From: Runella slithyformis DSM 19594
GTDB taxonomy: Bacteria > Bacteroidota > Bacteroidia > Cytophagales > Spirosomataceae
Reading direction: 5' to 3'
Assembly (NCBI RefSeq): GCF_000218895.1
Contig: NC_015703.1
Coordinates: 2,431,001 to 2,495,000, forward strand
DNA length: 64,000 bases
Shown: piece after piece, positions 25,008 through 32,795 of the stretch
How the letters are laid out: each line of letters opens with the position of its first letter
Numbering within the stretch: position 1 is the first letter of the stretch
The notes under the pieces: model-generated
What the model was told of the DNA's origin: nothing
Seen by the model: the letters and a program-made list of their open reading frames with translations, nothing else
Database searches by the model: none
Position numbers and translations under genes: made by a program

Positions 25008-26198
25008 ATGAAACGTCAGACCAAAGCGATCCGCATCCAAACCAAAAAGACACACTACCGCGAGCATTCCACGCCGATGTTTCTTACTTCAAGCTTCTCT
25101 TTTGAGTCGGCAGAGCAGGGCAAGGCGCTCTTTGACGAAACCGAAGAGGGCAATATCTACAGTCGTTTTTCCAACCCAAGTGTGCAGGAGTTTGTGGATA
25201 AAGTATGCATGTTGGAAGGAGCCGAAGACGGCCTTGCTACCGCTACGGGGATGGCAGCGGTATTTGCAAGCATGGCGGGTATCCTAAAATCCGGTGACCA
25301 CTTGTTGGCCTGTCGGGCGTTGTTTGGGTCGGCGCATCAGATCATTACGCAGATTTTGGCCAAATGGGGAATTACCTATACGTATCTGGATGCCGATGCT
25401 TCTGAAGAGCAATGGGAAGCCGCCGTGCAGCCTAACAGTCGCATGGTCTACCTCGAAACACCATCCAATCCGGGCTTGGAGTTGGTGGATTTGGCCATGA
25501 TCGGTCGGATCTGTAAAAAACACAACCTGATTTTCAACGTAGACAACTGCTTTGCCACGCCGATTATTCAAACACCGGCTGATTTCGGGGCGGATCTGAT
25601 CGTGCATTCCGCGACCAAATTCATGGATGGCCAGGGACGTGTATTAGGGGGAGTGGTAGTTGGTAAAGCCGAGTACATTGCGCCGATTCGCTTTTTCTGT
25701 CGCCATACCGGCCCATCGATGTCGCCTTTTAATGCGTGGACCTTAAGCAAAAGCCTCGAAACGCTGGAATTACGCATGGAGCGTCACAGCCAAAATGCGC
25801 TGCGGTTGGCCGAAGCATTGGAAGCATTACCCGAAGTAAAGAAGGTAAATTACCCCTATTTGCCTAGCCATGCCCAGTATGAATTGGCCAAAGCGCAGAT
25901 GAACGCGGGAGGTGCCATTGTAACCATTGAATTGGAAGGCGGCTTTAAGCGCGTAAGTGCGTTTATGAAAGCATTGACCATTCCCACCCTGTCGTCAAAC
26001 TTGGGCGATACCCGTACCATTATTACCAATCCATTTACGACCACGCACTCAAAACTCAAACCCGACGAGAAAGCGGCGTTAGGCATTACGGAAGGCTTGA
26101 TTCGTATTTCGGTGGGATTGGAATCCGTAGAGGATTTGATCGAAGACTTTATACAGGCGGCGGTAGTAAGTGCTGAGGCGGTTGCCGAGAAGATATAA
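25008..26198 (+). CDS. metZ: Trans-sulfuration PLP enzyme, O-succinylhomoserine sulfhydrylase-like
   Basis: A 396-residue Cys/Met-metabolism PLP enzyme. Motifs are PMFLTSSFSFESAEQGKALF and YSRFSNPSVQEFVDKVCMLE near the N-terminus, the cofactor site YLETPSNPGLELVDL (about 146-160) and NVDNCFATP, and the Schiff-base Lys in HSATKFMDGQGRVLGGVV (about 207). The combination with a sulfate-reduction operon favours direct sulfhydrylation, making homocysteine from an activated homoserine and sulfide. Cystathionine gamma-synthase is the main alternative, since the motifs overlap. Confidence 0.88.
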   Translation: MKRQTKAIRIQTKKTHYREHSTPMFLTSSFSFESAEQGKALFDETEEGNIYSRFSNPSVQEFVDKVCMLEGAEDGLATATGMAAVFASMAGILKSGDHLLACRALFGSAHQIITQILAKWGITYTYLDADASEEQWEAAVQPNSRMVYLETPSNPGLELVDLAMIGRICKKHNLIFNVDNCFATPIIQTPADFGADLIVHSATKFMDGQGRVLGGVVVGKAEYIAPIRFFCRHTGPSMSPFNAWTLSKSLETLELRMERHSQNALRLAEALEALPEVKKVNYPYLPSHAQYELAKAQMNAGGAIVTIELEGGFKRVSAFMKALTIPTLSSNLGDTRTIITNPFTTTHSKLKPDEKAALGITEGLIRISVGLESVEDLIEDFIQAAVVSAEAVAEKI

Positions 26199-26220
26199 GA
26201 TGACATAACACAATCATTAG

Positions 26221-26934
26221 ATGATACTCACCGAAACACCTACAACAGAATCGTTACTTAGCTTGCTTAGCGGCAAAACCGAAGTGGAATCATTACGTCT
26301 ATTGGCCGAAATGTTTCCCGGACAGGTAGCGTTTTCGACAAGTTTAGGGTATGAAGACCAAGTGATCACGGATATGATCCTGGCCAACGGAATTGACATC
26401 CGAATCTTTACCCTGGATACGGGGCGGATGTTTCCCGAAACCTACATGACGCTGCAAAAAACCAATCATCGCTACGATACCAAAATCGAAGTGATGTTCC
26501 CCAAAAACGAAGCCGTTGAACAATTGCTGACGCAGAAAGGGCCTTTGAGTTTTTATGAATCCATCGAAAACCGCAAAGAGTGCTGCTTTATTCGTAAAGT
26601 AGAGCCTTTGAACCGGGCCTTGAAAGGCGTAAAGATTTGGGTAACGGGTATCCGTGCCGAACAATCGCCCAACCGGACCGACATGCAGGCTATTGAGTGG
26701 GATGGAGGACATGATCTGTTTAAATACAATCCTCTTTTACCCTGGACATTTGAGCAGGTAAAAAGCTACGTGAAAGAGCATAATGTGCCCTATAATCCAT
26801 TGCACGATAAAGGCTTTGTAAGCATTGGCTGCGCCCCCTGTACCCGGGCCATTCGTGAAGGTGAAGATTTTCGCGCCGGCCGCTGGTGGTGGGAAGATGA
26901 AAGTAAAAAAGAGTGCGGTTTGCACGCCAGATAA
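26221..26934 (+). CDS. cysH: Assimilatory APS/PAPS reductase
   Basis: A 237-residue reductase that converts activated sulfate to sulfite. The PAPS-reductase fold shows VAFSTSLGYEDQVITDMI (about 38-55) and the C-terminal active-site motif KKECGLH. It also has the Cys pair ECCFIRKVEPL (about 120) and GCAPCTR (about 203), which together ligate a [4Fe-4S] cluster. This cysteine set is characteristic of the APS-using type, and no cysC kinase is seen in the window. It lies 22 bases after the metZ-like gene. Confidence 0.94.
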   Translation: MILTETPTTESLLSLLSGKTEVESLRLLAEMFPGQVAFSTSLGYEDQVITDMILANGIDIRIFTLDTGRMFPETYMTLQKTNHRYDTKIEVMFPKNEAVEQLLTQKGPLSFYESIENRKECCFIRKVEPLNRALKGVKIWVTGIRAEQSPNRTDMQAIEWDGGHDLFKYNPLLPWTFEQVKSYVKEHNVPYNPLHDKGFVSIGCAPCTRAIREGEDFRAGRWWWEDESKKECGLHAR

Positions 26935-26952
26935 AAAAGAGGGATTCTATGA

Positions 26953-26992
26953 CATTAGACATTTGACTTTGGACAAAGAGGAACGTCTAATG
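26953..26992. repeat. Left flank of the four-helix-bundle element: hairpin with inverted-repeat arm
   Basis: CATTAGAC (26953-26960) pairs with GTCTAATG (26985-26992). Within the loop, GACTTTGGA (26965-26973) recurs inverted as TCCAAAGTC (27399-27407) on the far side of the four-helix-bundle gene. Confidence 0.7.
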
Positions 26993-27019
26993 CTTTAATA
27001 CCCTAAACTGCGTGCTAAA

Positions 27020-27385
27020 ATGACACATAATTTCAAAGAATTAAAAATTTGGCAATTGGGATTAGAAATTGCCCGTTTGAGTTATAAAGTTACGCGCACT
27101 TTCCCTGATGAAGAAAAGTATGTACTGACTTCTCAGATTCGCCGAGCGGCTATTTCCATTCCAAGTAATATTGCTGAAGGAAGCGGCAGAAGTACAGATA
27201 GCCAATTTTGCCATTTTTTAGATATTTCATTGGGTTCATCATGTGAACTGGAAACTCAAATGATCTTAGCCTTTGAGTTTAATTATTTCGATAAGACTCA
27301 TTTTGAGACTTTTAACGAATTAATAGGAGAGTTTAGAAGACGAACTCGTTCTTTTAAAAGTAAATTACAAAATCAGACACGATAA
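27020..27385 (+). CDS. Four-helix-bundle protein (23S rRNA intervening-sequence family)
   Basis: A 121-residue protein with the full family pattern: LKIWQLGLEIARLSYKVTRT then FPDEEKYVLTSQIRRAAISI, PSNIAEGSGRSTDSQFCHFL and SLGSSCELETQMILA. Members are known from intervening sequences of 23S rRNA genes and as the Avd accessory protein of diversity-generating retroelements; most solitary copies have no known function. This copy sits between cysH and cysD, in operon direction, flanked by inverted repeats. It has no role in sulfur metabolism that I know of. Together with the altered start of cysD, this suggests a small mobile or formerly mobile unit. Confidence 0.93.
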   Translation: MTHNFKELKIWQLGLEIARLSYKVTRTFPDEEKYVLTSQIRRAAISIPSNIAEGSGRSTDSQFCHFLDISLGSSCELETQMILAFEFNYFDKTHFETFNELIGEFRRRTRSFKSKLQNQTR

Positions 27386-27388
27386 ATC

Positions 27389-28321
27389 ATGTCCAATATC
27401 CAAAGTCCGGAGTCTATTGTCCAACGTCAGGATTATTTAGACCAGCTCGAATCCGAAGCCATTTACATCATGCGGGAAGTGGCCGGGCAATTTGAGCGTC
27501 CCGCCCTGTTGTTTTCGGGTGGCAAAGATTCGATTACCCTTGTACGTTTGGCTCAAAAGGCGTTTGCTCCGGGCAAAATCCCTTTTCCGTTAGTACACAT
27601 TGACACAGGCCATAATTTTCCCGAAGCGATTCAGTACCGCGATTGGCTGGCCAATGAAGTCGGTGCCAAGCTGATCGTGCGTCAGGTGGAAGATACCATC
27701 AAAGCCAAAGGCTTAAAAGAACAAACGGGGAAAAACGCCAGCCGTAACTGGCTGCAGACCTATACGCTGCTCGATACCATTGAAGAGTTTGAATTTGATG
27801 CGTGCATCGGCGGGGCGCGTCGCGACGAAGAAAAAGCCCGCGCCAAAGAACGTATCTTCTCTTTCCGTGATGAGTTTGGTCAATGGGACCCTAAGCGTCA
27901 GCGCCCGGAATTGTGGAATTTGTTTAACGGCAAAATCAGCAAAGGTGAAAACGTACGTTGTTTTCCAATTTCCAACTGGACGGAATTAGACGTATGGTCG
28001 TACATTGAGCGTGAAAAAATTCCGTTGCCCACCATTTATTTCTCTCATCAACGGGAAATGATCTTACGGGATGGAAACCTGTTGGCGAATGCCGACTTCA
28101 TTTTCAAAGATGAAAGCGATGTGATTGTCACCAAAACCGTTCGTTTCCGTACGGTGGGCGACATGACCTGTACGGCAGCCGTGGAATCAGATGCCGATAC
28201 GATCGAAAAAGTGGTCAACGAGATCAAGGCAACGCGCATCAGCGAACGCGGCGAAACCCGCATCGACGACCAGCAAACCGAAGCAGCCATGGAAGACCGC
28301 AAAAAGGGCGGATATTTTTAA
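27389..28321 (+). CDS. cysD: Sulfate adenylyltransferase subunit 2
   Basis: A 310-residue subunit that forms APS from ATP and sulfate with CysN. The PP-loop is LLFSGGKDSITLVRLAQKA (about 43-61), followed by HIDTGHNFPEAIQYRDWL, GGARRDEEKARAKERIFSFR and FPISNWTELDVW, all conserved. The family usually begins just before the DYLDQLESEAIYIMREVA segment. Here the first 15 codons (MSNIQSPESIVQRQ) are encoded by sequence resembling the flanking repeat of the preceding element, so the start seems rebuilt. It begins 3 bases after the four-helix-bundle stop codon. Confidence 0.95.
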   Translation: MSNIQSPESIVQRQDYLDQLESEAIYIMREVAGQFERPALLFSGGKDSITLVRLAQKAFAPGKIPFPLVHIDTGHNFPEAIQYRDWLANEVGAKLIVRQVEDTIKAKGLKEQTGKNASRNWLQTYTLLDTIEEFEFDACIGGARRDEEKARAKERIFSFRDEFGQWDPKRQRPELWNLFNGKISKGENVRCFPISNWTELDVWSYIEREKIPLPTIYFSHQREMILRDGNLLANADFIFKDESDVIVTKTVRFRTVGDMTCTAAVESDADTIEKVVNEIKATRISERGETRIDDQQTEAAMEDRKKGGYF

Positions 28322-28404
28322 CAATGACGAATTTTGAATGTAGAATGACGAATAGATGTTGCTTCTGCTTTCATAACTCATCGCTCATCATTTATTACTG
28401 ACAA
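28322..28404 (+). other. Spacer with degenerate GAATGACGAAT repeats between cysD and cysN
   Basis: Repeats of the type ATGACGAATTTTGAATG and GAATGACGAATAG, then CTCATCGCTCATCATTTATT. Similar tracts occur at about 11631-11680, at 12749-12787 and, for the CTCATCGCTTATG part, at 59981. They do not encode a protein. Confidence 0.5.
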
Positions 28405-29652
28405 ATGGATATTCTAAGATTTATAACCGCAGGCAGTGTTGACGACGGAAAAAGTACGTTGATCGGCCGCTTGCTTTACGATACAAAAAGCATCTTGGCC
28501 GACCAACTGGAGGCCGTAGAGCGCGCCAGCAAAACCCGTGGTGACGGCGAAATTGACTTGGCATTGCTGACCGATGGCCTTCGTTCGGAGCGTGAGCAGG
28601 GCATTACCATCGACGTAGCCTACAAGTATTTCCAAACGCCCAATCGCAAGTTTATCAGCATTGATGCGCCCGGTCACATTCAGTATACCCGCAACATGGT
28701 GACGGGTGCTTCCAATGCCGATCTGGCCATTATTTTGATCGACGCCCGCCTTGGAGTGGTGGAACAAACGCGTCGTCATTCATTGATTGCGTCGCTGCTG
28801 GGCATTCCGCACATTGTGGTGGCGGTCAATAAAATGGATTTGGTGGGGTACTCGGAAGATGCTTTCTTACAAATTGCGCAGGATTACAAAAAACTGGCGG
28901 ATAAACTTGGCATCAAAGACCTGAAAATTATCCCCGTCAGTGCCTTGGCCGGTGATAACATTGTGGATAAGTCGGAGGCAATGCCTTGGTACACGGGCGA
29001 AACAATGCTTCATTTTCTCGAAAATGTAAACGTGTTGAATGACCTGAACCTGACGGATGCGCGCATGGCTGTACAATACGTACTGCGCCCGCAAACGGAA
29101 GAATTGCACGACTATCGCGGCTATGCAGGAAGGATTCAAAGCGGCGTTTTCAAAAAAGGCGATACCATCACGGTTTTGCCTTCGGAACAAACGTCTAAAA
29201 TCGCCAAAATCGAAGTCTACGGTCAAGAAGTGGAAGAAGCTACTGCGCCGCAATCGGTGACGCTATTGCTCGAAACGGACGTAGACATCAGTCGCGGAGA
29301 TTTGATCAGCGGTACGGGAAATCAACCGAAATTGAGCCAGGACGTTGAAGCCACCGTTTGTTGGATGGATGATCGTAAAGAGTTGAAAGTGGGTAATAAA
29401 TACACGCTCCAACACGGTACAAGTCGGGTGCGTTGTTCTGTCAAAGGCATTGAATACCGCATTGACGTTAATAATTACGAACAATTGGAAGATATAGAAA
29501 GTCTGAAATTGAACGACATCGCTAAAATCATACTGCGCACGGCTAAGCCTCTGGCGTACGATTCGTATCAGAAAAACCGCGCTAACGGTGCCGCGATCCT
29601 GATCGATGAAACTTCCCACGTGACCGTCGGTGCCTGTATGGTAGAAGCATAA
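28405..29652 (+). CDS. cysN: Sulfate adenylyltransferase subunit 1 (GTPase)
   Basis: A 415-residue EF-Tu-like GTPase that drives APS synthesis with CysD. G1 is GSVDDGKSTLIGRLLYD (about 9-25), G3 DAPGHIQYTRNMVTGAS (about 88-104) and G4 NKMDLVGY. Switch region SEREQGITIDVAYKYF is also present. Two beta-barrel domains follow (RPQTEELHDYRGYAGRIQSG, ATVCWMDDRKELKVGNKY). It is of normal length for a CysN without a fused CysC kinase domain, in agreement with an APS-reductase-based pathway. It is the last gene of the operon; a terminator follows. Confidence 0.96.
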   Translation: MDILRFITAGSVDDGKSTLIGRLLYDTKSILADQLEAVERASKTRGDGEIDLALLTDGLRSEREQGITIDVAYKYFQTPNRKFISIDAPGHIQYTRNMVTGASNADLAIILIDARLGVVEQTRRHSLIASLLGIPHIVVAVNKMDLVGYSEDAFLQIAQDYKKLADKLGIKDLKIIPVSALAGDNIVDKSEAMPWYTGETMLHFLENVNVLNDLNLTDARMAVQYVLRPQTEELHDYRGYAGRIQSGVFKKGDTITVLPSEQTSKIAKIEVYGQEVEEATAPQSVTLLLETDVDISRGDLISGTGNQPKLSQDVEATVCWMDDRKELKVGNKYTLQHGTSRVRCSVKGIEYRIDVNNYEQLEDIESLKLNDIAKIILRTAKPLAYDSYQKNRANGAAILIDETSHVTVGACMVEA

Positions 29653-29707
29653 TGTTTAGTTATTTTGTGATTGGTCACCCTGAAAGGGGCTGAAATCCAT
29701 TTATTCC

Positions 29708-29743
29708 CAAGCCTCTCAGTTTCGCTGAGGGGCTTGTTTTTTT
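29708..29743 (+). terminator. Intrinsic terminator after cysN
   Basis: CAAGCC-T-CTCAG, loop TTTCG, CTGAG-G-GGCTTG, then seven T residues. Confidence 0.9.
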
Positions 29744-29750
29744 ACGCCGT

Positions 29751-29844
29751 TCGCGTCTCGCGAGCGATAATGATCAATAGGCCTTCGGCCTGAATAGAAC
29801 AACAGGCCGGAGGCCTTAAAATAGTGGTCACTCGCGAGACGCGA
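29751..29844. repeat. Symmetric nested inverted repeat (cruciform-like)
   Basis: Outer arms TCGCGTCTCGCGAG (29751-29764) and CTCGCGAGACGCGA (29831-29844) are perfect inverted repeats. Inner arms AGGCCTTCGGCCT (29779-29791) and AGGCCGGAGGCCT (29804-29816) match at 12 of 13. Both spacers are 14 bases and the central loop is 12. A member of the CGGCAGANCCGAGCGACTGCT repeat follows at 29889-29909. Confidence 0.85.
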
Positions 29845-29863
29845 GCGACGGCGGGAGAACGGC

Positions 29864-29909
29864 CGGATGCCTATTAATCGTTCTCAATCGGCAGAGCCGA
29901 GCGACTGCT
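29864..29909. repeat. Dispersed intergenic repeat, copy A
   Basis: CGGATGCC, 17 bases, then CGGCAGAGCCGAGCGACTGCT (split here as CGGCAGAGCC and GAGCGACTGCT). The second copy at 44512-44562 matches 20 of 21 bases in the right half and 8 of 8 in the left. A related piece is at about 19353. Confidence 0.65.
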
Positions 29910-29958
29910 ACGCAAAACAGGTAGGTACGGGAATGTTTCGCTTTTAAATAACGGCAAC

Positions 29959-29992
29959 TTTGTAGCTTCCCGATAAAACCATCGTAATTCTG
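29959..29992 (+). promoter_or_regulatory. Putative promoter of the first GH105 gene
   Basis: TTTG at 29959-29962 and TAATTCTG (one mismatch to TAnnTTTG) at 29985-29992, with a 22-base spacer and a very short leader to ATG 30003. Confidence 0.4.
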
Positions 29993-30002
29993 TTTTAAAC
30001 CT

Positions 30003-31376
30003 ATGAAAACCCTGCTTTCTCAAACGCTTTTGACTTTCGGAGTGGCAGTCTGCCTGACAGGGCCGCTTTGGGCCCAACGTAACGTAACCAACGCCAACGA
30101 TTCCAATACGCCTTTGCACTTACTGAAACCGGATTATCCGGTTCCTTACGGCATTGTTAAAGCCGATGAAGTAAAGAGTGTTTTAGATAGAGTCCATGGG
30201 TACTTAAACAACGTCACACCACCCGCCTTTGTCAATTCCAAAACAGGTGAGGTATTGACCGATTTGTCCAAAATTGACGAAAATACCGCTTTGCAGAAAG
30301 GCGATTATCGGTTGGTCAGCTACGAATGGGGTGTTACCTACGGAGGAATGCTGCTCGCAAGCCAGGTGACAGGAGACAGCCGTTACAGAGAATATACGGA
30401 TAAACGACTGGCTTTTATCGCCAACGCCGCGCCGTATTTCAAAAAAACATCTGAAGAAAATACCGATTGGGGCACCAAAGGCCCATTACGGGGACTGATC
30501 ACCCCTCACGCCTTGGACGATTGCGGTGCCATGTGCGCGGCGATGATCAAGGCAACTCGCGGAGGCAGTACATTGAATCTGCGGCCGTTGATCGACAGTC
30601 ATATTGATTACATTATGACCAAAGAACACCGGCTGAAAGACGGAACACTGGCGCGTAATCGACCGCAACCCAATACCCTTTGGCTGGATGATCTGTTCAT
30701 GGGAGTTCCTGCGTTGGCACAAATGGGCAAGCTGACGGGTGATAAAAAATACTACGACGAAGCCGCCAAACAAATACTGCAATTTGCCGGGCGCATGTTC
30801 AATAAGGAAAAAGGCGTATACATGCACGGTTGGGTTGAAGGCATGACCGAGCATCCGCAATTTCATTGGGCCAGAGCCAACGGCTGGGCTATTTTGACCA
30901 AAGTGGAAGTGCTGGATGTATTGCCCGAAAATCACCCGGCGCGCCCCGAGATTTTAGCTCTTTTAAAAGCGCACGTCAAAGGCTTGGCCTCGTATCAATC
31001 GGGTTCGGGTTTTTGGCATCAATTGCTCAATAAAGAAGATTCGTACCTGGAAACATCGGCCACGGCGATCTATACCTATGCCATCGCCCATGCCATCAAC
31101 AAAGGTTGGATTGATGGGCTCGCCTATGCACCCATGACGCTGTTGGGGTGGAATGCGGTAGCCACCAAAGTCAACGAAAAAGGGCAGGTGGAAGGCACGT
31201 GTGTAGGCACCGGAATGGCGTTTGACCCGGCTTTTTATTACCATCGCCCCATTAGTCCTTTTGCGGCGCATGGCTACGGACCCGTGATTCTGGCAGGAGC
31301 AGAAGTCATCAGTTTGTTGAAAAACAGGCAGTTTGAAATCAATGACAGCTCAGTGCAATTGTTACAGAAAAAGTAG
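30003..31376 (+). CDS. Unsaturated rhamnogalacturonyl hydrolase, GH105 family
   Basis: A 457-residue secreted enzyme with a signal peptide ending ALWAQ-like (GPLWAQ, about residue 24). The (alpha/alpha)6-barrel GH88/GH105 family is indicated by RLVSYEWGVTYGGMLLAS, LDDCGAMCAAMIKATR (catalytic Asp region), NTLWLDDLFMGVPALAQMG and HWARANGWAILTKVEVLDVL. GH105 enzymes release the unsaturated galacturonyl residue left by rhamnogalacturonan lyases. The neighbouring PL11 remnant and second GH105 support pectin (rhamnogalacturonan I) breakdown. Confidence 0.92.
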   Translation: MKTLLSQTLLTFGVAVCLTGPLWAQRNVTNANDSNTPLHLLKPDYPVPYGIVKADEVKSVLDRVHGYLNNVTPPAFVNSKTGEVLTDLSKIDENTALQKGDYRLVSYEWGVTYGGMLLASQVTGDSRYREYTDKRLAFIANAAPYFKKTSEENTDWGTKGPLRGLITPHALDDCGAMCAAMIKATRGGSTLNLRPLIDSHIDYIMTKEHRLKDGTLARNRPQPNTLWLDDLFMGVPALAQMGKLTGDKKYYDEAAKQILQFAGRMFNKEKGVYMHGWVEGMTEHPQFHWARANGWAILTKVEVLDVLPENHPARPEILALLKAHVKGLASYQSGSGFWHQLLNKEDSYLETSATAIYTYAIAHAINKGWIDGLAYAPMTLLGWNAVATKVNEKGQVEGTCVGTGMAFDPAFYYHRPISPFAAHGYGPVILAGAEVISLLKNRQFEINDSSVQLLQKK

Positions 31377-31391
31377 CAACTGCTGTGATAA

Positions 31392-31553
31392 ACAGAACAT
31401 CGCCTCGTCACACTCATGCACGACCCGCAGTATCGACTGAGTATTGCCGCTCAAAATGTAGCCTATAATCAACCGCCGCATACGAGCTATTACTTAGGAA
31501 ATGGCATGAAAAAAGCGCCGAAACCGGCGATTAAAACAGTGGTAAAGAAATGA
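31392..31553 (+). pseudogene. C-terminal remnant of a PL11 rhamnogalacturonan lyase
   Basis: A 54-codon open frame without a start, following a TAA, reads TEHRLVTLMHDPQYRLSIAA then QNVAYNQPPHTSYYLGNGMK and ends in TGA. This is the characteristic C-terminus of family 11 rhamnogalacturonan endolyases, which end in an MHDPxYR...QNxxYNQPPH...YLGDG block. All the upstream lyase (some 550 codons) is missing. It lies directly between a GH105 gene and an ATPase gene, so the lyase was most likely deleted from a once larger pectin locus. Confidence 0.8.
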
Positions 31554-31558
31554 TGGCT

Positions 31559-32722
31559 TTACAACGACCGCACCACCCGCCAGTTTTGGAGAGTAAACTC
31601 TCCCTGATCGAGGGTATCTATATGACCGTCATACAGGACCGTGCCGTTTGTTTGTCCGGTGAGGCGTTGCCAGTAATAGAGGTTTTTGAAAAAACTGCCT
31701 GAAGCAGTACTGCCGGCCTTTAATTCAATGGCTTTTAACGTACTTCCTTCGTCGATGATTACGTCAACTTCATTGCCGGTGCTGTCGCGGAAATAGTATA
31801 GATTGCTGAGTTGGGAACGATTAAAACGATTTTTCAGGAGTTCATTGATAACTAAATTTTCAAACAGTGCCCCACGGTAGGCGTGGTAAGTTAAGTCACC
31901 GGCTTGGCGAATCCCTAATAGAAAGCACGCCAAACCCGTATCGTAAAAATAGAGCTTAGGTGTTTTGACGATACGCTTATTAAAATTTTGGTAGTAGGGC
32001 TGCACTAAATGAATCACATAACTTGCCTGTAATATGCTCAACCAAGAGGAAACGGTATTGTGGTCAGCTCCGATTTCATTGCCCAATTGACTGAAATTGA
32101 TCTGTTGACCGATTCGACCGGCACATAAATATAAAAATCGTTGAAATTGGGCTAAATCCTTGATGTTTTTCAGTTGCCTTACGTCACGTTCTATGTAGGT
32201 ACGTACATACGCTGAAAACCAGAGTTGCGGGTTGGCCTGCTCATAAATGATTGAAGGATAGCCCCCTAAAAACAAAAAATCGTCCGTAGAGTAATTGGAA
32301 TCGGGTATTGAAGTTATTTCATCATAACAGAAAGGAAGAAGTTCGAGATACCCCACTCGCCCTGCCAATGACTGAGTAATGGATTGTTGTAACAGAAAAT
32401 TATTGGAACCGCTCAAAACAAATAATGCTTTGCGTGAATCCTCGTCAACGATTTGTTGAATGTAAGAAAACAAATGAGGCACCCGCTGGACCTCGTCCAA
32501 AATGGCACCGTCAGGAAACTGTTTCAGAAAGCCTCTTGGATCGTTGAGAGCGAAAGCCTGCTCGTCAGGATTTTCTAAGGAAACGTAGCGTTTATCTTGA
32601 AAATAATAACGTGCCAAAGTTGTTTTACCGCTTTGTCGAGGTCCGGTCAAAGCAACCACTTTAAAAGTACGGGCAAGTTCCTGTAAGGTTTGTTGGGCAA
32701 TGCGCGAAATCATTTTTTGCAA
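31559..32722 (-). CDS. AAA ATPase of the DUF4143 family
   Basis: A 387-residue protein. Walker A is LTGPRQSGKTTLARYYF (about 25-41) and Walker B-like FPDGAILDEVQRVPHLFSYI (about 69-88), followed by the sensor LFVLSGSNNFLL. The C-terminal DUF4143 domain (about 190-350) contains FENLVINELLKNRFNRS and EVDVIIDEGSTLKAIELKAG, the restriction-nuclease-like D-ExK pattern. The family is widespread, of unknown role, and often found as mobile or accessory genes. Its position opposite to, and wedged in, the pectin genes next to the lyase remnant suggests it arrived with the deletion. Confidence 0.93.
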   Translation of the reverse strand: MQKMISRIAQQTLQELARTFKVVALTGPRQSGKTTLARYYFQDKRYVSLENPDEQAFALNDPRGFLKQFPDGAILDEVQRVPHLFSYIQQIVDEDSRKALFVLSGSNNFLLQQSITQSLAGRVGYLELLPFCYDEITSIPDSNYSTDDFLFLGGYPSIIYEQANPQLWFSAYVRTYIERDVRQLKNIKDLAQFQRFLYLCAGRIGQQINFSQLGNEIGADHNTVSSWLSILQASYVIHLVQPYYQNFNKRIVKTPKLYFYDTGLACFLLGIRQAGDLTYHAYRGALFENLVINELLKNRFNRSQLSNLYYFRDSTGNEVDVIIDEGSTLKAIELKAGSTASGSFFKNLYYWQRLTGQTNGTVLYDGHIDTLDQGEFTLQNWRVVRSL

Positions 32723-32795
32723 ATTGAGAATTGAAATACCAAATTACAGAATTTTTTTAATTTTTAATGTAACTCCTTAAAATTCAAGCTTTACA

